Source: Chitinophagaceae bacterium
Lineage (GTDB): Bacteria > Bacteroidota > Bacteroidia > Chitinophagales > Chitinophagaceae
DNA length: 64,000 nucleotides
Reading direction: 5' to 3'
Assembly: GCA_023957125.1 (NCBI GenBank)
Contig: JAMLHL010000005.1
Coordinates: 126,061 to 190,060 of the forward strand
Shown here one piece after another: positions 53,799 through 62,793 of this stretch (within the stretch, counting starts at the first letter, position 1; each line of letters starts with the position of its first letter). Below the pieces are notes generated by a model. The model worked only from the letters and a program-made list of their open reading frames with translations, did not search any database and was not told where the DNA came from. A program made the translations under genes and the position numbers.

Positions 53799-55208
53799 AT
53801 GAAAGGAGCGCTTTTATATTCACAGGTACTCTTCTTAATGTTCGCTTTCTCTGAAGTAAGTGCATCGGAATATATGATGGAAGAAGCGGATGCAGCCTGG
53901 AAAGCCGGGGTTGCTAAAGCCAATATAACCCCTGAAAAGTATATATGGATGGGTGGATATGCATTCCGCAATCATCCGGCAGAGGGTAAGATCACTGATC
54001 TATGGGCAAAGGCTTTGGCATTGGAAGATGCAAACGGACAAAAGGCGGTGATTGTAACAATGGATCTGGTAGGGATCTCAAAAGCGCTTTCCGACCGTAT
54101 CAGACGCCAACTCGGCGCAAAGCTTCACTTATCAAATCCGCAAATTATACTCAACACTTCTCATACGCATACCGGCCCGGTAGTTGGAGATCTTTCGGCT
54201 GATATTTATAACCTCGATGCGGCGGAACGTAAGAAAGTTGACGAATACGCTGATAATTTGCAGGCAAAGATCGTCAATCTGGTCGTCGAAGCATTCAGTC
54301 GAATGAAAGCTGTGCGTCTCTATTCGGGTAACGGGATCACCCGGTTCCAGGTCAACAGGCACACTAATGTTGAATCTACTTTAAAAGGAACAACACATTT
54401 GAACGGGCCGAACGATTACGCGGTTCCTGTTATAAAAGTGGTGGATGGGAATAATAAAATGATGGCGGTGCTCTTTGGATATGCCTGCCACAATACAACG
54501 TTGAGTGTTTATCAATGGTCGGGCGACTATGCAGGATTTGCACAAATAGAACTGGAAAAAGATTTCCCCGGAGCCGTTGCCCTGTTTTTCCAGGGAGCAG
54601 GAGGAGACCAGAACCCGTTGCCCCGTGGAACAGTTTCAAGGGCTGTACAATATGGTAAGGCGCTTGCTGCCGCAGTTGAAGCGGTCATTGTCGGGGAAAT
54701 GAAGCCCCTGGATAGTCGCCTTGCCGTAACCTATTCAGAGATCAATTTACCATTTGCAAACCGGCCGCCAACCAAAGAAGAGCTGGTCCGGATCATAAAT
54801 GACTCTTCAGCACGCGCTTATCCCGCCTATCATAAACGGTCGGCTAAACGTTTTCTTAATACGCTTGAAAAAGGAGAATCATTAATGTCTTCCTATCCCT
54901 GGTACCCTGTTCAGGTTTGGAATGTGGGCGGACAGGCCATTTTTGCCTTTGGGGGTGAATTGACGGTAGGCTATACCGTTAACCTGAAACGGATCTTTGG
55001 TGAGGATATATTTGTATTGGGTTACAGTAACGATATCATGTCGTATATTCCAACAGCGAAGATGCTTACGGAAGGCGGATATGAAGCAGGGATGTCGCCT
55101 GTTTTTACTACGCCTTATGCAGGCACCGTTGAGAATATTATCATAGGCCAGGCGATTAAAGAAGCCGGAAAAGCAGGTATATCGCCAACGCTTTCCCGTA
55201 ACCGGTAG
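53799..55208 (+). CDS. Ceramidase-fold hydrolase, type B, divergent (B3)
   Basis: 469 residues, signal peptide VLFLMFAFSEVSASE. The type-B pattern is clear but more divergent: VAKANITPEKYIWMGGYAFR, NTSHTHTGPVVGDLSADIYN, GYACHNTTLSVYQWSGDYAG, GAGGDQNPLPRGTVSRAVQY, FAFGGELTVGYTVNLKRIFG and NDIMSYIPTAKMLTEGGYEA. The Glu and Tyr positions and the three His are present. It is probably the oldest split within type B. It lies 64 nt upstream of the M20 gene. Substrate unknown; a soluble or periplasmic location is predicted. Confidence 0.85.
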   Translation: MKGALLYSQVLFLMFAFSEVSASEYMMEEADAAWKAGVAKANITPEKYIWMGGYAFRNHPAEGKITDLWAKALALEDANGQKAVIVTMDLVGISKALSDRIRRQLGAKLHLSNPQIILNTSHTHTGPVVGDLSADIYNLDAAERKKVDEYADNLQAKIVNLVVEAFSRMKAVRLYSGNGITRFQVNRHTNVESTLKGTTHLNGPNDYAVPVIKVVDGNNKMMAVLFGYACHNTTLSVYQWSGDYAGFAQIELEKDFPGAVALFFQGAGGDQNPLPRGTVSRAVQYGKALAAAVEAVIVGEMKPLDSRLAVTYSEINLPFANRPPTKEELVRIINDSSARAYPAYHKRSAKRFLNTLEKGESLMSSYPWYPVQVWNVGGQAIFAFGGELTVGYTVNLKRIFGEDIFVLGYSNDIMSYIPTAKMLTEGGYEAGMSPVFTTPYAGTVENIIIGQAIKEAGKAGISPTLSRNR

Positions 55209-55272
55209 CGATAATGACTTTCCCAAAGCGAAATGAATAAATTGTAATAGTAAACCATCAAATCGAAAAGAT

Positions 55273-56598
55273 ATGCAGAAGTTTATGCTAAGCTGGGTAT
55301 TGGCTTTATTCCTGTCGGAAGGCATTGCTCAATCGCCGGGATTGAAACTAGTAGATAATTTTTTACGGGATAATTATCCATCCCTCGATAAATTATATAA
55401 GTATCTGCATCAAAATCCTGAACTTTCATTACAGGAAGAAAAGACCTCCACAATAATCGCGTCAGAATTGGAAGGGCTGGGTTTTGAAGTGATCAGGAAA
55501 TTAGGATCGCATGGACTGGCGGGCATTTACAGGAACGGAAAAGGTCCCACCGTTCTGATCCGTACGGATATGGATGCTTTACCCGTGGAAGAAAAGACCG
55601 GTCTTCCATATGCCAGTAAAGTCAAAGCCATCAATGCGGCCGGAAATGAAACACACGTGATGCATGCCTGTGGGCATGATCTTCACATGACCGTATTCGC
55701 AGGTACTGCACGTATATTGGTAAAGGCAAAAGATCAATGGAAAGGGACATTGGTGATGGTTGCTCAATCTGCAGAGGAAACGGGGCAGGGAGCTGACCTG
55801 ATGTTCAAGGCAGGGTTATATAACAAAATACCTAAACCTGATTATGCCATAGCCCTTCATGATAATCCCAATTTGGAAGCCGGGAAGCTGGGATATCGTG
55901 AGGGAGCGTTTTTGGCCGGGGTGGACATGGTGGATATGACTGTTTTTGGGGAAGGTGGTCATGGAGCGGCTCCTCATACGACAAGGGATCCCATTGTATT
56001 GAGCGCGCAGATGATCATGGATTTTCAGACTGTTGTAAGCAGGGAGATCAATCCCCTGGAGCCTGCTGTAGTAACTGTTGGCTCCATACAAGGGGGCACC
56101 GTTCATAACATTATTCCTGACGAAGTAAAGCTGCAGTTAACACTTCGCTTCTATTCGGAAGAGGTAAGGAATCAGATAATTGCAGCCCTGCACAGGATCA
56201 GTAAAAACCTGGCTTTGGCAGCAGGTTTGCCGATCGAAAAAATACCCGTTATCAAGGTCCGTGATCCCTATATTCCCGCAACCATTAACGATATTTCGCT
56301 AACAAAAAGGGTTGTTGATGTATTCTCAAAGAATTTTGGGAAGGATAATGTAGTAGAAATGCCGCTATATATGTTTGGAGAAGATTTCAGCCGCTTTGGG
56401 ATGCAGGATGTTAAGGTGCCTATACTTATGTTTTGGCTGGGGGCCGTTGATCCGGCCAAAGTAAAATCTGCCAGGGAAAAGGGAGAACAATTGCCCTCGC
56501 TTCATTCACCCCTCTTTGCACCCTTAACCGAGCCGGCAATAAAAACAGGAGTAAGGGCAATGGTCGTAGCTTCCTTTGAGCTTTTTGGAAAGTCATAA
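55273..56598 (+). CDS. Secreted M20-family amidohydrolase (IAA-amino acid hydrolase/hippuricase type)
   Basis: 441 residues, signal peptide (MLSWVLALFLSEGIAQ). M20D zinc-site motifs: RTDMDALPVEEKTGLPYASK, HACGHDLHMTVFAGTARILV (Cys/His pair), QSAEETGQGADLMFKAGLYN, ALHDNP, a dimerisation domain (GGHGAAPHTTRDPIVLSAQM) and the late LYMFGEDFSRFG with the final ligand region. Members cleave amide bonds of N-acyl amino acids or similar. Secreted and downstream of the array, it may release an acyl or amino-acyl group from the same substrate (inference). Confidence 0.88.
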   Translation: MQKFMLSWVLALFLSEGIAQSPGLKLVDNFLRDNYPSLDKLYKYLHQNPELSLQEEKTSTIIASELEGLGFEVIRKLGSHGLAGIYRNGKGPTVLIRTDMDALPVEEKTGLPYASKVKAINAAGNETHVMHACGHDLHMTVFAGTARILVKAKDQWKGTLVMVAQSAEETGQGADLMFKAGLYNKIPKPDYAIALHDNPNLEAGKLGYREGAFLAGVDMVDMTVFGEGGHGAAPHTTRDPIVLSAQMIMDFQTVVSREINPLEPAVVTVGSIQGGTVHNIIPDEVKLQLTLRFYSEEVRNQIIAALHRISKNLALAAGLPIEKIPVIKVRDPYIPATINDISLTKRVVDVFSKNFGKDNVVEMPLYMFGEDFSRFGMQDVKVPILMFWLGAVDPAKVKSAREKGEQLPSLHSPLFAPLTEPAIKTGVRAMVVASFELFGKS

Positions 56599-56748
56599 CA
56601 AATTATACCAGGTATAAGATAAGCTTTATCGCAGCTGAAAATGAAAAGGTTGTTGCTTATTCGTTGTGGGGGAAAGAAATTAAAAAAGTACTGGATGAAC
56701 TTAATACCGGTAAATATTGAATTTTTAATAAATCAAACTTTTTACATC

Positions 56749-57807
56749 ATGAAGAAAGTGAATCTAAGTTTTATTTTGATGTCCGTTATTTCGTTTGCTG
56801 CGGTTAGTCAGCCGGCAACAAAGCAGGTTGATTTGGGAAAAGGAGTGGCTATTGAATTGGTGCAAATTCCTTCAGGTAAATTTATGATGGGAAGTACAAA
56901 GGAGGAGAAGATATGGGCCACGGGTTGGGAAGGAGGCGCTGAGCCGGGAAAAGGCCTTCCCGGAACCGGAGTGCGGGAATCCTATGAAGGCGAGCCTCAT
57001 TTGGTGCATGTAAAAGATGGCTTCTGGATGGGGCGTACCGAAGTCACTGTGGGACAATTCAAACGTTTCGTGGAGGAAACAGGTTATGTAACTGATGCTG
57101 AGAAACCGGGAGGCGAAACACAGGTTTTTGATCCGGAGTGGAAGATCAGCGGCATTGCGCCACCCCATCCATGGATTTCTGTAAAAGGAAAGAGCTGGCG
57201 CGACCCTAATTTTGGTTTCCCCCTGCGTGATTCGTACCCGGTGGTGTGTGTAAGCTACAATGATGATAAAGCTTTTTGTGAGTGGCTGACAAAGCGTGAA
57301 AGAGCTGCCGGCAGACTACCGGAAGGCTTGGTATATCGCTTACCCACAGAAGCGGAATGGGAGTATGCCTGCCGTGGCGGTAAGGAAGGGTATTTTTGGT
57401 GGGGAAGTGATCTGAGTGAAGGAGAAGGACGATTGAATATTTCAGGGATGGATATGCTGCCCGGACGGAATAAGGCCTGGCCGTATAACAAAGTGCCCTG
57501 GAGTGATGGGTTTGCATTTGTTTCCCCGGTGGATTTTTATGGAGAAAAAGGCCGCAATGGGTTTGGGCTTGCAGATATGTTAGGTGGTGTGTGGGAGTTC
57601 GTGCTCGATGACTTTGACCCAAAGGGTGGGCATGAAAAGGTTTATTTTGGTAAAGATGGAAAGGTGGTCCATAATGTTTGCAAAGGAGGCAACTATTACG
57701 ATGTTCCGGGAAATGCACGTTGTGCAGTACGCCTGGGTATCAAGAGTACGAGCTATTCCGACTCGCGTGATGGTTTCAGGGTTTGTCTTGGTAAACCTGT
57801 AGAATAA
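56749..57807 (+). CDS. FGE-sulfatase-domain (SUMF1-like) secreted protein without catalytic cysteines
   Basis: 352 residues from the ATG at 56749, which begins a signal peptide (LSFILMSVISFAAVSQ); an upstream in-frame ATG at 56641 is less likely. The C-type-lectin-like FGE fold is clear: VQIPSGKFMMGSTKEEK, GRTEVTVGQFKRFVEETGYV, YPVVCVSYNDDKAFCEWLTK, YRLPTEAEWEYACRGG, GLADMLGGVWEFVLDDFD, and SRDGFRVCL at the C terminus. True formylglycine-generating enzymes have a catalytic Cys pair near WxWEWCxD; here GVWEFVLDD lacks it and no sulfatase gene is nearby, so a binding or structural role is more likely. Confidence 0.82.
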   Translation: MKKVNLSFILMSVISFAAVSQPATKQVDLGKGVAIELVQIPSGKFMMGSTKEEKIWATGWEGGAEPGKGLPGTGVRESYEGEPHLVHVKDGFWMGRTEVTVGQFKRFVEETGYVTDAEKPGGETQVFDPEWKISGIAPPHPWISVKGKSWRDPNFGFPLRDSYPVVCVSYNDDKAFCEWLTKRERAAGRLPEGLVYRLPTEAEWEYACRGGKEGYFWWGSDLSEGEGRLNISGMDMLPGRNKAWPYNKVPWSDGFAFVSPVDFYGEKGRNGFGLADMLGGVWEFVLDDFDPKGGHEKVYFGKDGKVVHNVCKGGNYYDVPGNARCAVRLGIKSTSYSDSRDGFRVCLGKPVE

Positions 57808-57830
57808 GTGGTGCGGTTGTTAATGCGGCA

Positions 57831-57863
57831 CATTTCAAATTAGCCGTGATCGGATTTGAAATG
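57831..57863 (+). repeat. Long inverted repeat downstream of the FGE-like gene
   Basis: CATTTCAAAT (57831-57840) and ATTTGAAATG (57854-57863), perfect 10-bp arms, 13-nt loop, followed 28 nt later by a terminator. It could be an operator for the next gene or an RNA-stability hairpin. Confidence 0.45.
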
Positions 57864-57891
57864 CGGACAGCAGACTTAGTGTTACAATAAG

Positions 57892-57921
57892 GCCATGTCC
57901 ATTTTGGATATGGCTTTATTT
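57892..57921 (+). terminator. Intrinsic terminator of the array operon
   Basis: GCCATGTCC (57892-57900)/GGATATGGC (57906-57914), 9 bp with one G-T pair, 5-nt loop, then TTTATTT. It separates the ceramidase-fold array from the Tat-protein block. Confidence 0.7.
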
Positions 57922-57974
57922 CGGTAGGGGTTAATTTCATTTATAAAAAGAGGAGCTTTAAAACAGTTATTATA

Positions 57975-60335
57975 ATGCAAAAAAAAATTTTTTCCCGCAG
58001 GGATTTTGTGCTCAAATCAGCCGCGGGTGTAGGTGGTCTTGCAGTTGCGGGATATGCGACACAGGCAGCTACCCTGGAAGAGAAGATCGGCGATGCCAGT
58101 ACGAATAAATATGAAACATCGCAGCCTGTAGGTTCGGTGGTGATTGAAGAAAATGATGTGGTTATTGAAAATGATCAGATGAGATTGGTAATAGGCGCCA
58201 ATGCAGTACCCAAAAGTTTGATGAATAAATCAAACCAGGAAGAATGTTTAGCCAGAAACGTAAACATCTCCATAAGCGCAATTACGCAGAAAAGGCCCTA
58301 TAATAACGAGATCAAATTGGCCTATCCTTGTGAAGAACGAACCTTTTCAGCTAATGCTATTAAAAGAGAGGGAGACTTGTTAGTAATTAAATATGAATTG
58401 ATTCATTACAAGGCGCTTATCAGAATTAATATAAAGCCTGGTTATATCGAATTTAAATTAGAAGGGTTTGCCTTGAATGGGGAAGACGACTTCGGTCTTG
58501 GGGTGATGATGAAGCATCCTGCAGTCTGGAAGATCTCTTTTTTGCAATTACCTGTTAAAGAACGGACTTATTATGGAGACTGGCTTCAGGTTGTATGGGA
58601 TAAGCAGGTAGCTACCAATTTTCTTGCCACCGGCCCTTTTGCAAGAATAGAAGCTTTTAAAAATAAGGACTATTTTCTAATGCGGGCAAGTGCTGAAAGA
58701 GAAATGAAATTGAAAGGAGTGAGTGTGGCTTTAATTACTTGCAGTACGAATAAGCTGCTTGACAATATTGAAAGGGTAGAGGAAGATTTTGAATTGGCTC
58801 CGGGTGTAAAAAGTCGCAGAAGGAAGGAATACAGATATTCCTATTATTGGACGGGCGATATTAATTCAACCAATATTGACCGGCATCTCAAATATGCGAA
58901 ATTAGGTGGATTTCGGGCCATGAGCATATACTATTTTGCTTTTTTAGAAGGGAAAGGCTATCAATATACAGGTGACTATAAATGGGATCGAAAGCTCTTT
59001 CCTAATGGGAAAAGCGATTTGAAACAATTATTAGATAAGATTAAAAAGGAGGGGATCACACCCGGAATTCATACCTTACATTCATTTATTGGACTTAACA
59101 GCAAATATGTATCTCCGGTTCCCGACCATCGTTTAAATCTGGTTCAACGATTTACCCTTTCCGCTCCTTTAGGCAAAGAAGATACAACGGTTTTTGTGGA
59201 TGAAGATCCGGGTACTATTGAGATGACAGATGGACGTAGGGTTTTAAAAGTAGGCACTGAATTAATTTCATATACAGGCTATACTGATGATAAACCCTAC
59301 CGGATTACGGGTTGTATTAGGGGGGCATTACAAACAAAGCCTGACAGTCATCCGGCAGGACTAATAATAGGAGTTTTGGATATTAGTGAATTTGGAGCGA
59401 GGAGTGTTTATATTAACCAGGACAATGATCTGCAGGATGAAATGGCTGAAAAAATTGCTGATTTTTATGATGCGGGTTTTCAATTTTGTTATTACGATGG
59501 GTCGGAAGGGGTGAACGCCCCTTTCTGGTGTAACATAGCCCGGGCACAGTGGAGAGTTCATAAGAGACTAAATCCCCAGCCTTTGTTTGCCGAGGGGGCA
59601 GCAAAAACACATTTTAGCTGGCACATGCTGAGCCGCGGAAATGCTTTTGATGTTTTTAAACCGGAAGTATTAAAAGAAGAAATAAAGAAACACCCGGTAA
59701 CTGAAGCACCGAGAATGAAAGCAAATTTTTCTCATCTTAATTTTGGGTGGTTGGGCTATTTTTTACCGGATGAGAATACGATAGGTACCCAACCGGATAT
59801 GTTGGAGTATGTAGCCAGCAGGGCGGCGGCATGGGATTGCCACATTTCAATGCAATCCAATTTAAAGAAATTTGATGACCATCTCAGGACTCCCGATAAC
59901 TTTGAAGTAATGAGAAGGTGGGAAGAGATTAGAGTTAATGATTGGCTTACAGAGGAACAAAAACTGTCTCTTCAAAACTTAGAGCAGGAACATATTTTAC
60001 TGATCAATGAGAAGAATGAATTTGAATTGCAGTCCTACGACCAGATAACAAATGTAGCCGGTAACAGCAGGGAAATACGTGCTTTTATTTTTGAGCGGGG
60101 TGGTAATCTGTATGTTGTTTACTGGCATATATCAGGCGCAAAGAAACTGGTACTATCCCTGGATTCTAAGAAGATAACGGTAATGGATAGTTTAGAGAAA
60201 AAATCATCAGTAGCTTTTTCTAAACAATCGGGTCGTGTTGTCATACCTGTTAGTAACCGCAGATATATTAAATTCAGCAGAATTACCCGGGATCAGGTAA
60301 TTACTGCTTTTCAAAATGCCATTATAATGCCGTAA
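57975..60335 (+). CDS. Large Tat-exported protein, predicted glycoside-hydrolase-like, unclassified
   Basis: 786 residues. The N terminus SRRDFVLKSAAGVGGLAVAG is a twin-arginine signal. Residues ~45-270 look like a beta-sandwich (super-sandwich) domain. The middle has TIM-barrel-like blocks: YRYSYYWTGDINSTNIDRHL, GGFRAMSIYYFAFLEGKGYQ, ITPGIHTLHSFIGLN and FYDAGFQFCYYDGSEGVNAP, the last offering acidic candidates. A small beta domain is inserted (around TELISYTGY and CIRGALQTKPDSHPAG). The C terminus resembles a sandwich appendix. This order suggests a GH36/clan-D-like enzyme, but no family can be named with confidence. It lies 30 nt before a second Tat enzyme. Confidence 0.6.
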   Translation: MQKKIFSRRDFVLKSAAGVGGLAVAGYATQAATLEEKIGDASTNKYETSQPVGSVVIEENDVVIENDQMRLVIGANAVPKSLMNKSNQEECLARNVNISISAITQKRPYNNEIKLAYPCEERTFSANAIKREGDLLVIKYELIHYKALIRINIKPGYIEFKLEGFALNGEDDFGLGVMMKHPAVWKISFLQLPVKERTYYGDWLQVVWDKQVATNFLATGPFARIEAFKNKDYFLMRASAEREMKLKGVSVALITCSTNKLLDNIERVEEDFELAPGVKSRRRKEYRYSYYWTGDINSTNIDRHLKYAKLGGFRAMSIYYFAFLEGKGYQYTGDYKWDRKLFPNGKSDLKQLLDKIKKEGITPGIHTLHSFIGLNSKYVSPVPDHRLNLVQRFTLSAPLGKEDTTVFVDEDPGTIEMTDGRRVLKVGTELISYTGYTDDKPYRITGCIRGALQTKPDSHPAGLIIGVLDISEFGARSVYINQDNDLQDEMAEKIADFYDAGFQFCYYDGSEGVNAPFWCNIARAQWRVHKRLNPQPLFAEGAAKTHFSWHMLSRGNAFDVFKPEVLKEEIKKHPVTEAPRMKANFSHLNFGWLGYFLPDENTIGTQPDMLEYVASRAAAWDCHISMQSNLKKFDDHLRTPDNFEVMRRWEEIRVNDWLTEEQKLSLQNLEQEHILLINEKNEFELQSYDQITNVAGNSREIRAFIFERGGNLYVVYWHISGAKKLVLSLDSKKITVMDSLEKKSSVAFSKQSGRVVIPVSNRRYIKFSRITRDQVITAFQNAIIMP

Positions 60336-60364
60336 GGTTACCAACCTTAAATCTAAATTAGGGT

Positions 60365-62758
60365 ATGACACAAAAAAATAAATATTCACGACGGGATTTT
60401 GTTGTAAAGTCAACCAAAGGGCTTGCGGGAATAGCAGTATCAGCCCGTATTTCGGGGCCGGATACCGCCGGGGCAAACGAACGTAAGGGATATGCTGCTG
60501 TTGCTCCGCCCGGTTCATTTAACGCAGCAGTAGAAAACATGCCTGGGGAAAAGCCTTATGCTTATCATAAAAAATTAAGCGAGTACACTATCCATTCCTG
60601 GCAGAGAAACAACCGATTTCAACCTGCAAAGAATGAAATGGTAGTGCCTGACAAAGGCTGGAAGCTGATGTATAAGCCAACAAGGTCTGCAGTTCTTGAT
60701 GTTGCAATAGAGGATGCAAAAGTGTTTTTTGAAATATCAATGGGTGTCTTAATAGATATAGAATCTCAGCATTCTCTCGCCAATTGGAAGCGCATGAAAT
60801 CCTGTATTGTGGTGGGAACGCGTGAACAGTTGCCCGGATGCGGTAAAGAATTGAAACGTAGCAAGGATTATGAGATATTGACTAATGATCAACAGATTAT
60901 AATTTGTGGATTTGATGAAGCCGGAACCATGTTTGGCATTTATAATCTTGAAGCCAGGATAAGCCTGAAGGGAGCTCCTTTTTTACCCAAAAATTTAAAG
61001 ACCGTACGCCATAGTTTGTACGATACCCGTATGGCATTATCCTGGATGGGGTGGATGGAGTGGCCGGATCAATTGCTGTCTCATTTGGTGCACGACGGGT
61101 TTGACGGCATCTTCGCTTCCGTGTATGCCAATCCCAACGGAGACCGCACTACTGCGTCAACATCTACCGATTTTTATGCACGGTTGCTTTACCAGGTGCG
61201 CGGGCAGGATCCGGCGGTAATGAAAGACCTGATAAAGCGATCGGCTCGCTTCGGCATCAAGGTGTATACGCCCATCATTTGGCAATATCTTGGAACTCCT
61301 GAAAGCGAAGCAGGGCTTCGCAAACTGGTACAGGAAATCGTTCATCAGTTTCCCGAGATCAGGGGCTACATTTTATTAACTGAAGGGTTTTGGTATAAAA
61401 AATGGGGAGGCGGGCATGGCGCCGGCAAAGCATATTTGCAGGAGTGGGCAGAGCATTGGGGAAAAGCAGTAGCTATCGTTGAAGAGGAATGCCATCGTAT
61501 AGATCCTTCTATAGAGGTACTCCCATGGGAATACAATATTGATTTCAGACCTCAAAACAGTGATATAAAACAATACTTTATCCGCCAGCTCCCGGACAGG
61601 ACAATGCCTCTTCTCACCTGGGAAAACGGGAAAAGCTTTACCATTGATAATATGCAGGGATATCTCAGAGATTATTCTTTAAGCCAGATAGGTCCTGCCG
61701 AAGTGACCAGTGCGCAGATTGAAGAAGCCAATAAGCGGCAGATGAAGGTGTATTCAAAAGTAGATACTTTCACCAGCTGGCAGTACGGCACTATACCTTA
61801 CCTGCCTTGTCCTTATCAATGGTTCGAGAGATACGAGGCTTTGGAAAAATATGGCGTGAAAGGTACTTTGGAAAGCTGGAGCAGTGGGTATAAACCCAAT
61901 TTTATAAGCAGGCTGCGCGCCTGGACCTGCTGGAGCGATGCTCCTTCAAAAGACGAGCTGCTGGCTGCTGCGGCATCTGCCATATTTGGAGAACAGCAAA
62001 AGAATCTGGTGATCACTGCCTGGGATCATTTTAGCCGGGCTATACGGCTCGTGCCAGATACAGGACCCAATATGGGCACCAACAGTGCTATAGGTAACCC
62101 GCTTTTTTTTGAAGAGCCTCCGTTAAGGACATTAACATATCATCATTCATGGGAAGATCCGTCAAAGGTACAGCATGTTAATCCGTACTGGCCCTTTACA
62201 GTGTCCCGGATGGTTTTCTACCCCGATTTCAGCAATAATACCAACAAAGCGGAACAATATGCCCGGAGCGCAACCGGCATAGAAATCCGGAACGATACTG
62301 CCGTTCTGCCTGTGTTCCTGAAATATCTTCAGCAGGCGGCCGATGAAATGGAAGAAGGGCTGAAACTATACCGGAAAGCGGCGTTGGAGAGCCCTGAAGC
62401 CAATCGCACCGAAGCGGTGAAGGAGGTAATAGTAGCGGAACAGATGCAGCGGATGATGTTGAGTGATCACGCGGTTCTTCAGTTTGAAGATCTTCGTCTT
62501 CAGTGGGCTAGGGAACAAAATGCTATGGGAAAGAAAGCAATATTAGATAAAATGGAAGCTATTGCCCGTGAGGAGCTTGCCCGTACTGAGCTTTCATTAC
62601 TGGCGGCCACACGCGATTCCCGCCTGGGGTTCCAGTTTGAGCAGGATTATGTATATACGCCTTATTCATTGAAAGAGAAAATTAATGTTTTAAAAGAGAC
62701 GCTTAATAAACAAATACCTGCTGCAAGAAGCGGTGGCGCGACTGAATGGGAAAAATAA
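60365..62758 (+). CDS. Tat-exported GH20/GH67-like glycoside hydrolase
   Basis: 797 residues with a twin-arginine signal (YSRRDFVVKSTKGLAGIA). Residues ~80-200 form the GH20b/67-type N-terminal domain (SCIVVGTREQLPGC, DYEILTNDQQIIICGFDEAG, TMFGIYNLEARI). A TIM barrel follows: RMALSWMGWMEWPDQLLSHL, DGFDGIFASVYANPNGDR, KVYTPIIWQYLGTPES, IRGYILLTEGFWYKKWGGGH (acid candidate in LTEG), EVLPWEYNIDF, and a C-terminal helical region. Likely a hexosaminidase- or glucuronidase-type enzyme on a periplasmic oligosaccharide. The HxGGDE motif of standard GH20 is not seen, so the specificity is open. Confidence 0.7.
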   Translation: MTQKNKYSRRDFVVKSTKGLAGIAVSARISGPDTAGANERKGYAAVAPPGSFNAAVENMPGEKPYAYHKKLSEYTIHSWQRNNRFQPAKNEMVVPDKGWKLMYKPTRSAVLDVAIEDAKVFFEISMGVLIDIESQHSLANWKRMKSCIVVGTREQLPGCGKELKRSKDYEILTNDQQIIICGFDEAGTMFGIYNLEARISLKGAPFLPKNLKTVRHSLYDTRMALSWMGWMEWPDQLLSHLVHDGFDGIFASVYANPNGDRTTASTSTDFYARLLYQVRGQDPAVMKDLIKRSARFGIKVYTPIIWQYLGTPESEAGLRKLVQEIVHQFPEIRGYILLTEGFWYKKWGGGHGAGKAYLQEWAEHWGKAVAIVEEECHRIDPSIEVLPWEYNIDFRPQNSDIKQYFIRQLPDRTMPLLTWENGKSFTIDNMQGYLRDYSLSQIGPAEVTSAQIEEANKRQMKVYSKVDTFTSWQYGTIPYLPCPYQWFERYEALEKYGVKGTLESWSSGYKPNFISRLRAWTCWSDAPSKDELLAAAASAIFGEQQKNLVITAWDHFSRAIRLVPDTGPNMGTNSAIGNPLFFEEPPLRTLTYHHSWEDPSKVQHVNPYWPFTVSRMVFYPDFSNNTNKAEQYARSATGIEIRNDTAVLPVFLKYLQQAADEMEEGLKLYRKAALESPEANRTEAVKEVIVAEQMQRMMLSDHAVLQFEDLRLQWAREQNAMGKKAILDKMEAIAREELARTELSLLAATRDSRLGFQFEQDYVYTPYSLKEKINVLKETLNKQIPAARSGGATEWEK

Positions 62759-62793
62759 AGACGAGCAATATTTATTACTATAATTAAAAGCGT

